A DNA stretch of 10,537 bases from Candidatus Auribacterota bacterium (GTDB lineage Bacteria > Auribacterota > Tritonobacteria > UBA1439). The notes beneath the pieces are model-generated. The model made no database searches. It was not told the origin of the DNA and worked only from the letters and a program-made list of their open reading frames with translations. Every line of letters starts with the position of its first letter. Within the stretch, counting starts at the first letter, position 1. Shown here piece after piece: positions 5,924 to 10,537 of this stretch. Location of the stretch: NCBI GenBank assembly GCA_026391995.1, contig JAPLCY010000054.1:1-10537 (forward strand), in the 5' to 3' direction. A program made the position numbers and the translations under genes.

Positions 5924-8584
5924 GGAATCAACCTCGAGCTCCCGCGCAACGCCCTCATCGTCGTCACCGGCGTCTCCGGCTCCGGAAAGTCGTCTCTTGC
6001 GGTCGACACGATCTACGCCGAGGGCCAGCGAAGGTACGTCGAGAGCCTCTCCGCCTATGCCAGGCAGTTCCTGGAGCAGATGCAGCGCCCCGACGTCGAT
6101 CACATCGAGGGACTCTCTCCCGCCATCGCCATCCAGCAGCGCCCGCTCGGCGCCAACCCGCGCTCGACCGTCGCCACGGCCACCGAAATCCACGACTATC
6201 TCCGCGTCCTCTACGCCCGCCTCGGCGTGCCGCACTGCACCGGATGCGGGGATCCGCTGGTCAGGCACACGGTGCAGGACATGGTGGATGAGATTCTGGG
6301 ATGGGATGAGGGGCTCCAACTCATCCTGCTGGCCCGGATGGCCGACCGGGTGAAGGGGAGCCACGCTGAGCTCCTCGCGCGCCTCGCCCAGGACGGATTT
6401 GTGAGGGTCCGCGTCGACGGCGAGGTGCGGGAGCTGGCCGGCCTCGCCAGGCTCAAGGCGAAGGCCGCCCACACGATCGACCTGGTGGTGGACCGCCTGA
6501 CGGTGAAGAGGGGGATCAAGAACCGGCTCACCGATTCGATGGAGCTCGCCCTGCGCATGGGCAACGGCCGCATGATCGTGCTCGTACCATCTTCCGGCGA
6601 GGAGCGGCTTTTTACCGAGCAGATGGGGTGCGCCCGCTGCGGCACCGGCTACGCCGCGCTTGATCCGACGAGTTTCTCGTTCAACAGCCCGCGTGGGGCC
6701 TGCCCCTCCTGTCACGGCCTGGGGACGCGGTTCGAGCTTGATCTCGAACGGATGATCGATCCCGCAAAGAGCCTTGCCGGGGGAGCATTGCTGCCGCTCC
6801 GTTTCGGGGGGCGGTCGCTCATCATCTATTACAAGGTGCTTCTCCGCGCGGTCGCCGCGCACTACGGTTTTAGCATGGACATTCCCTTCGGGAAGATCGA
6901 GAAGAAATGGCGCGATATCGTCCTCGCCGGATCCGGCGACGAGGAAATCATGCTGCGTTTCTGGAGGGGGCGGCACCCCGTCACGCGGCGGGCGCCTTTC
7001 GAGGGGATCATCGCCAATCTTGAACGCCGCTACCGTCAGACGGAGAGCGCCTACATCCGGAAAAAGCTCAGGGAGTACATGGAGGAGCGGGTGTGCGCCG
7101 CGTGCGGCGGCAGGCGCCTGCGCCCCGAGCCGCTCGCGGTCACGGTGGCGGGGAAGTCGATGAGCGATTTCTGCGCGATGACCGTCGGCGACGCGCTCCG
7201 GTTCCTCGACGCTATCGCGTTCACGGGGCATGACCGCCGCATCGGCGCCGAACTGCTGAAGGAGATCGGCGGCAGGCTCACATTTTTGAAGAACGTGGGG
7301 CTCGATTACATTACCCTTGACCGCGAGAGCTCCACCCTCTCGGGCGGGGAGGCGCAGCGGGCGCATCTTGCCACCCAGATCGGCTCGGGCCTCATGGGGG
7401 TGCTCTATGTCCTCGACGAGCCGAGCGTGGGGTTGCACGTGAGGGATAACGTCGGCGACATCATCGCCGTCCCGGAATCCCTCACGGGCCGGTATCTCTC
7501 CGGCGAGCGTTTTATCTCGGTGCCCGCCCGGCGCCGCGCCCCGGCGCCCTCCCGCCGGCTTGAACTCCTGGGGGCGAGCCACAATAATCTCAAGGGTATC
7601 GATGTGCGCATCCCTCTCGGCCTGCTGTGCGCCATCACCGGCGTCTCGGGGGCGGGGAAGAGCTCGCTGGTGGACGACACGATCCGCCGGGCGATGGAGA
7701 GGGAGTTTTACGGGTCGCGCGCGGCGCCTGGGAAGTATCGCGCCCTCAAGGGCATCGGCCATATCGACAAGGTGATCATCATCGATCAATCCCCGATTGG
7801 GCGCACCCCGCGCTCCAACCCCGCGACCTACGCCGGCATCTACACCACTATCCGCGACCTGTTCGCCCAGCACCCCGACGCGAAGGCGCGCGGCTACCGG
7901 CCCGGACGCTTCAGCTTCAACGTCAAGGGCGGCCGCTGTGAGGCGTGCAGGGGGGACGGCCTGATCAGGGTCGAGATGCACTTCCTCCCGGATGTCTATG
8001 TCCCGTGCGAGGCGTGCGGGGGGCGCCGCTACAACCGCGAAACGCTCGAGATCCACTTCAAGGGAAAGAGCATCGCCGACGTCCTCGATATGACGGTGGA
8101 GGAGGCGCTCCAGTTTTTCAGGAACGTCCCCGCGCTCTTTCGACGCCTCACCGTCCTCAATGACGTGGGCCTGGGCTACATCAGGCTGGGGCAGTCGGCC
8201 ACCACCCTCTCCGGCGGCGAGGCGCAACGGGTGAAGCTCGCAAAGGAACTGGGCATGGTGGCGACGGGGCGCACCCTGTACATACTCGACGAGCCGACCA
8301 CCGGGCTTCATTTCGCCGACATCCATAAACTCATCGAGGTGCTCCAGCGCCTCGTGGAGGCGGGGAACACGGTGCTCGTGGTTGAGCACAACATGGAGGT
8401 CCTCAAGTGCGCGGACTGGATTATCGACCTCGGCCCCGAGGGGGGCGCGGACGGGGGGCGGATTGTCGCTGAGGGGACGCCTGAACAGGTCGCGGCATGC
8501 GCCGGGTCGCATACCGGCAGACACCTGGCGCACTACTTGGGAGAGACAGCAGGGGATCGGCAGCGCCCTGCGCGGGGCGTGTGA
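5924..8584 (+). CDS. uvrA: UvrA excinuclease ATPase subunit, 5'-truncated and with internal gap
   Basis: UvrA is the damage-sensing ABC ATPase dimer that loads UvrB in nucleotide excision repair. Homology starts at GINLELPR (5924). Visible features are Walker A GVSGSGKSS (Lys at 5987-5989), YAEGQRRYVESLSAYARQFL, zinc module cysteines (CARC and CPSCHGLG), CAACGGRRLRPE, signature LSGGEAQR (7337-7360) and Walker B YVLDEPSVGLH. The second module is complete: Walker A GVSGAGKSS, SPIGRTPRSNPATY, zinc-finger CEAC...CEAC, second LSGGEAQR (8207-8230), YILDEPTTGLHF and an H-loop His (8387-8389) in VVEHN. Two pieces are absent. The first is the initial 15-18 residues (the family's I-x-GAR-x-HNLK). The second is about 50 residues after RDN near 7450, including the first module's H-loop segment VVEHD. 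The nearest upstream in-frame GTG (5798) lies antisense inside nadB and has no ribosome binding site. The stop lies 19 bases before the ExbB-family gene, suggesting one operon. Confidence 0.95.
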   Translation, partial: GINLELPRNALIVVTGVSGSGKSSLAVDTIYAEGQRRYVESLSAYARQFLEQMQRPDVDHIEGLSPAIAIQQRPLGANPRSTVATATEIHDYLRVLYARLGVPHCTGCGDPLVRHTVQDMVDEILGWDEGLQLILLARMADRVKGSHAELLARLAQDGFVRVRVDGEVRELAGLARLKAKAAHTIDLVVDRLTVKRGIKNRLTDSMELALRMGNGRMIVLVPSSGEERLFTEQMGCARCGTGYAALDPTSFSFNSPRGACPSCHGLGTRFELDLERMIDPAKSLAGGALLPLRFGGRSLIIYYKVLLRAVAAHYGFSMDIPFGKIEKKWRDIVLAGSGDEEIMLRFWRGRHPVTRRAPFEGIIANLERRYRQTESAYIRKKLREYMEERVCAACGGRRLRPEPLAVTVAGKSMSDFCAMTVGDALRFLDAIAFTGHDRRIGAELLKEIGGRLTFLKNVGLDYITLDRESSTLSGGEAQRAHLATQIGSGLMGVLYVLDEPSVGLHVRDNVGDIIAVPESLTGRYLSGERFISVPARRRAPAPSRRLELLGASHNNLKGIDVRIPLGLLCAITGVSGAGKSSLVDDTIRRAMEREFYGSRAAPGKYRALKGIGHIDKVIIIDQSPIGRTPRSNPATYAGIYTTIRDLFAQHPDAKARGYRPGRFSFNVKGGRCEACRGDGLIRVEMHFLPDVYVPCEACGGRRYNRETLEIHFKGKSIADVLDMTVEEALQFFRNVPALFRRLTVLNDVGLGYIRLGQSATTLSGGEAQRVKLAKELGMVATGRTLYILDEPTTGLHFADIHKLIEVLQRLVEAGNTVLVVEHNMEVLKCADWIIDLGPEGGADGGRIVAEGTPEQVAACAGSHTGRHLAHYLGETAGDRQRPARGV

Positions 8585-8603
8585 TAGACGGAGGAGAACG
8601 ACC

Positions 8604-9227
8604 ATGATCGATATCATAGTAAAGGGCGGTCCGGTGATGATCCCGATCATCGCCGGCTCGGTCGCGGGCCTCGCGATAGTAGTCGAGCGGCTCTGGTTCT
8701 TCAGGCAGATGCGGCTGGATACCTATGGATTTGTGGAACAGGTCTTTACCTATCTCAAGGAGGGGAGGGCCGACCGGGACCTTGAGTTGTGCAAGGCCTA
8801 CGGGCACCATCCGCTGGCGGCGGTGTTCAGGATCGGCATCAGCAGGAGCGGCCTGCCCCTGGACAGGCTCGAGAAGATCCTTGAGCAGGCGGGGAATAAC
8901 CAGGTGCAGAAGTTCGAGCGCCACCTGGGCGCGCTGGTCTCCATCACCGGGATCGAGCCGCTGCTGGGTTTCCTGGGGACGATCACCGGACTGATCCGCG
9001 CCTTCATGTCGTGGGAGCGTGCCGGCGCGGAGGTGACGGTGAGCGTCCTCGCCGCGGGCATCTACGAGGCGATGATCACCACCGCGGCGGGTCTGATCAT
9101 CGCGATACCGCTCTCCCTCTGCTATAACTACTTTGTGAACCGCACCAAGCGGGTTGCCGCCGATCTCAACAACCACTCCATCCAGCTCATCGAGGTCATC
9201 GCCGAAATCCGGGAGGAGCGCCCATGA
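8604..9227 (+). CDS. MotA/TolQ/ExbB-family proton channel protein
   Basis: 207 residues from the ATG at 8604, preceded by GGAGGAG (8590-8596) at good spacing. Proteins of this family form the pentameric inner-membrane channel that, with an ExbD/TolR partner, converts proton flow into work on the envelope (TonB-dependent uptake or Tol-Pal function). Transmembrane segment 1 is about residues 10-29. A cytoplasmic region follows, then the family motifs GIEPLLGFLGTITGLIRAF (about 116-134) and AAGIYEAMITTAAGLIIAIP (150-169), which form segments 2 and 3. Thr126 or Thr128 and Thr159/Thr160 sit where the channel-lining threonines are found. The size fits ExbB/TolQ, not MotA. The stop codon overlaps the next start as ATGA, so the pair is translationally coupled. 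No TonB, TolA, TolB or Pal gene is in the window, so ExbB and TolQ cannot be told apart. Confidence 0.93.
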   Translation: MIDIIVKGGPVMIPIIAGSVAGLAIVVERLWFFRQMRLDTYGFVEQVFTYLKEGRADRDLELCKAYGHHPLAAVFRIGISRSGLPLDRLEKILEQAGNNQVQKFERHLGALVSITGIEPLLGFLGTITGLIRAFMSWERAGAEVTVSVLAAGIYEAMITTAAGLIIAIPLSLCYNYFVNRTKRVAADLNNHSIQLIEVIAEIREERP

Positions 9228-9646
9228 AGATCGCCGGGCGTGTGAACTATCTGGCGGCCATCGAATCGGTCGCCATGACCGATATCGTGCTCAATCTGTT
9301 CATTTTCTTCTTCATCTCGTTCAGCCTCCTCTACACCTTCAATCCCCAGCGCACGCAGCGGCTGAAGATCAAGCTCCCCGAGGCGGCGAGCGCCGCGCCG
9401 TTCCAGGGGCATGACCGGGTCACCATCGCCGTCACCGACAAGGGGTCCCTCTACCTCGGCGACGAACTCGTGAGCGATGGCGAGCTGCGCACGCGGATAC
9501 GGCAGCTTCAGAAAAGCGCTCCGCAGCTCAGCGTGATGCTTAAGGCCGATCAGGGAACCCCGTTCAGGCATGTGGTGAATGTCCTTGACGCCGTGAACGC
9601 GGCGGGGGTCAGGAATCTCAGCGTTGCGGTGACGCCGAAGCGGTAG
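9224..9646 (+). CDS. ExbD/TolR-family protein
   Basis: 140 residues from the ATG at 9224, preceded by GGGAGGAG (9211-9218). It has a short cytoplasmic N-terminus and one membrane helix, about residues 18-38, beginning MTDIVLNLFIFFFIS. Asp20 is in the position of the essential proton-carrying aspartate of ExbD/TolR. A periplasmic domain of about 100 residues follows, with the usual beta-alpha pattern: VTIAVTDKGSLYLGDELV, then LRTRIRQL, LSVMLKADQGTPFRHVVNVL and a closing strand NLSVAVTPKR. It would plug the channel formed by the upstream ExbB/TolQ-family protein and contact the peptidoglycan or a TonB/TolA-type partner. The gene overlaps its upstream neighbour by 4 bases and is the last clear gene of the uvrA-exbB-exbD cluster; 189 bases separate it from the permease gene. 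Confidence 0.92.
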   Translation: MKIAGRVNYLAAIESVAMTDIVLNLFIFFFISFSLLYTFNPQRTQRLKIKLPEAASAAPFQGHDRVTIAVTDKGSLYLGDELVSDGELRTRIRQLQKSAPQLSVMLKADQGTPFRHVVNVLDAVNAAGVRNLSVAVTPKR

Positions 9647-9706
9647 GGGTGTTGCGGTGTGCGCTACAACTTCTCATCGCGGATTATGTGGATAGCTGCA
9701 AGAACT

Positions 9707-9730
9707 GGGGATAGTCCGGTGGATATCCCC
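9707..9730 (+). repeat. hairpin in intergenic region after the ExbD-family gene
   Basis: GGGGATA (9707-9713) and TATCCCC (9724-9730) form a perfect 7-bp stem with a 10-base loop. It lies 60 bases after the ExbD-family stop codon and could help end the upstream transcript, but no run of T follows, so it is not a standard intrinsic terminator. Confidence 0.4.
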
Positions 9731-9759
9731 TTGTGGGGAGCTCTTCCCTGTGATATTAT
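9731..9759 (+). promoter_or_regulatory. possible sigma-70-type promoter for the LptF/LptG-family gene
   Basis: TTGTGG (9731-9736) and TATTAT (9754-9759) are separated by exactly 17 bases. The -10 box is close to consensus and the -35 box is weak beyond TTG. It lies in the right place, about 75 bases before the GTG at 9836, and immediately after the hairpin at 9707-9730. Confidence 0.35.
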
Positions 9760-9835
9760 GCTGTGTTGTGTGGTCGCTCTCCTGCCATGTGCCGCGCGTG
9801 GTGGCGGCGCTATTCTCATGTAACCGGGTGCATTC

Positions 9836-10537
9836 GTGAAAATTATCCATAGATATATCGGCGGTCAGCTCCTGAAGAGCTTTCTCATTGCCCTTGTGGT
9901 CTTCACCTTTATCCTGCTGATGGGCAACGTGATCAGGCTCGTGGACCTCCTCGAGCGGGGCGTCGCCGGGGGGCTGTTGCTCAAGCTCTTCATGAGCTTC
10001 ATACCGTACCTCCTCTCATTCTCGATCCCGATATCGATCCTGACCGCGAGCCTGCTGACCTTCGGCAGGCTCTCCGCGGACAACGAGATCACCGCGATGC
10101 GCTCCTGCGGGCTGGGCTACAACAAGATCTTCCGGAGCGGGTATGCCCTGGCCATTGTCCTCACGCTTGTCTGCTGGGTGGTGAATGCGCACCTTTCGCC
10201 CTGGGCCCACTACACGATGCGCAAGCTCAAGTACAGTGTCGGGGAGCAGAGCCCCGAGGCGTTGCTCGAGCCGGGCGTCTTCATCGACTACTTCAAGCCT
10301 TACCAGTTCTACATCGGCCAGAAGGACGGCCCGCTCTTCAGGGATGTGATCATCTACGAGAAGCTCGAGGACGGCCGCACCCGGTTCCTGAAAGCCCAGC
10401 GCGGGGAGATCTCCTCGGATGAGAACGGCCAGATCGTCTTCAAGATCTACGACGGCACCATGGAGGAACCGCCGCGCGCGGGTGAGGCGACCTCGCTCTC
10501 GGCCACCTTCAAGACCTATATCGTGAAGATGGGGACG
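9836..10537 (+). CDS. LptF/LptG-family (YjgP/YjgQ) permease, N-terminal part, cut by window edge
   Basis: 234 residues from the GTG at 9836, open to the window end. LptF and LptG are the membrane subunits of the LptB2FG ABC transporter, which pulls lipopolysaccharide from the inner membrane toward the outer membrane. The start VKIIHRYIGGQLLKSFLIAL is typical: an amphipathic coupling helix running into membrane helix 1 (about 13-35). Helix 2 is about 47-76 and is followed by the cytoplasmic loop SADNEITAMRSCGLGYNKI, the conserved NBD-contacting region. Helix 3 is about 100-118. Residues from about 120 enter the periplasmic beta-jellyroll, with LLEPGVFIDYF and the strand pattern DGRTRFLKAQRGEI. 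The last membrane helices lie outside. LptF and LptG cannot be separated from this half. The ribosome binding site is weak (CGGGTG). This is good evidence for an outer membrane. Confidence 0.92.
   Translation, partial: MKIIHRYIGGQLLKSFLIALVVFTFILLMGNVIRLVDLLERGVAGGLLLKLFMSFIPYLLSFSIPISILTASLLTFGRLSADNEITAMRSCGLGYNKIFRSGYALAIVLTLVCWVVNAHLSPWAHYTMRKLKYSVGEQSPEALLEPGVFIDYFKPYQFYIGQKDGPLFRDVIIYEKLEDGRTRFLKAQRGEISSDENGQIVFKIYDGTMEEPPRAGEATSLSATFKTYIVKMGT

Noticed and set aside
8382..8603. Earlier in-frame start for the ExbB/TolQ-family gene
   Set aside because: This stretch is uvrA coding sequence in another frame; the ATG at 8604 has a strong GGAGGAG site and gives the standard N-terminus.
5924..8650. 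Upstream extension of the nadB frame through uvrA
   Set aside because: It is antisense to UvrA motifs with no flavoprotein features; it is open because of codon bias and frame register.
8421..9176. Minus-strand open frame of 251 codons
   Set aside because: It is antisense to the end of uvrA and the ExbB/TolQ-family gene.
1..10537. A new defence, mobile or RNA-based system
   Set aside because: I looked for tRNA or rRNA genes, CRISPR-like repeats, insertion-sequence ends, transposases, integrases, toxin-antitoxin pairs and nuclease or reverse-transcriptase motifs on both strands and found none I could support.

Overview
The window is GC-rich, densely coded DNA from what looks like a diderm (Gram-negative-type) bacterium. 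The evidence is a Sec-secreted multidomain protease, an ExbB/TolQ plus ExbD/TolR inner-membrane proton-channel pair, and an LptF/LptG-family permease of lipopolysaccharide export. Codon use strongly favours G or C at third positions in every real gene, and good GGAGG-type ribosome binding sites are common. I cannot name a phylum; an uncultured lineage known from metagenomes is a guess. No tRNA, rRNA, CRISPR, phage, transposase or defence gene is visible.

Layout. (1) 1-700, minus strand: N-terminal part of a GT-B glycosyltransferase (family 4 type), cut by the window edge. (2) 701-1127: a relatively AT-rich divergent intergenic region. (3) 1128-3659, plus strand: a secreted subtilisin-like (S8) protease with propeptide, intact catalytic triad, FN3 domain, jelly-roll-like domain and C-terminal beta domain. 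(4) 3661-4367, minus strand: a DUF3047 exported protein whose 3' end does not match its family, with a coding-like but frame-disrupted tail. (5) 4382-5923, minus strand: nadB (L-aspartate oxidase), lacking its N-terminal FAD-binding motif. (6) 5924-8584, plus strand: uvrA, lacking its first residues and about 50 residues inside the first ABC module. (7) 8604-9646, plus strand: an ExbB/TolQ-family gene and an ExbD/TolR-family gene overlapping by ATGA, closely following uvrA. (8) 9647-9835: an intergenic region with a hairpin and a plausible promoter. (9) 9836-10537, plus strand: an LptF/LptG-family permease cut by the window end.

The main anomaly is the nadB/uvrA boundary. These head-to-head genes are joined codon to codon at about 5923/5924, and each lacks its conserved start, start codon, ribosome binding site and promoter. 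Together with the in-frame gap in uvrA near 7450 and the odd end of the DUF3047 gene, this points to deletions. They could be real (gene decay or rearrangement) or artefacts of assembly, and the sequence alone cannot tell which. I see no convincing new biological system; the remaining genes are recognisable housekeeping, envelope and secretion functions.
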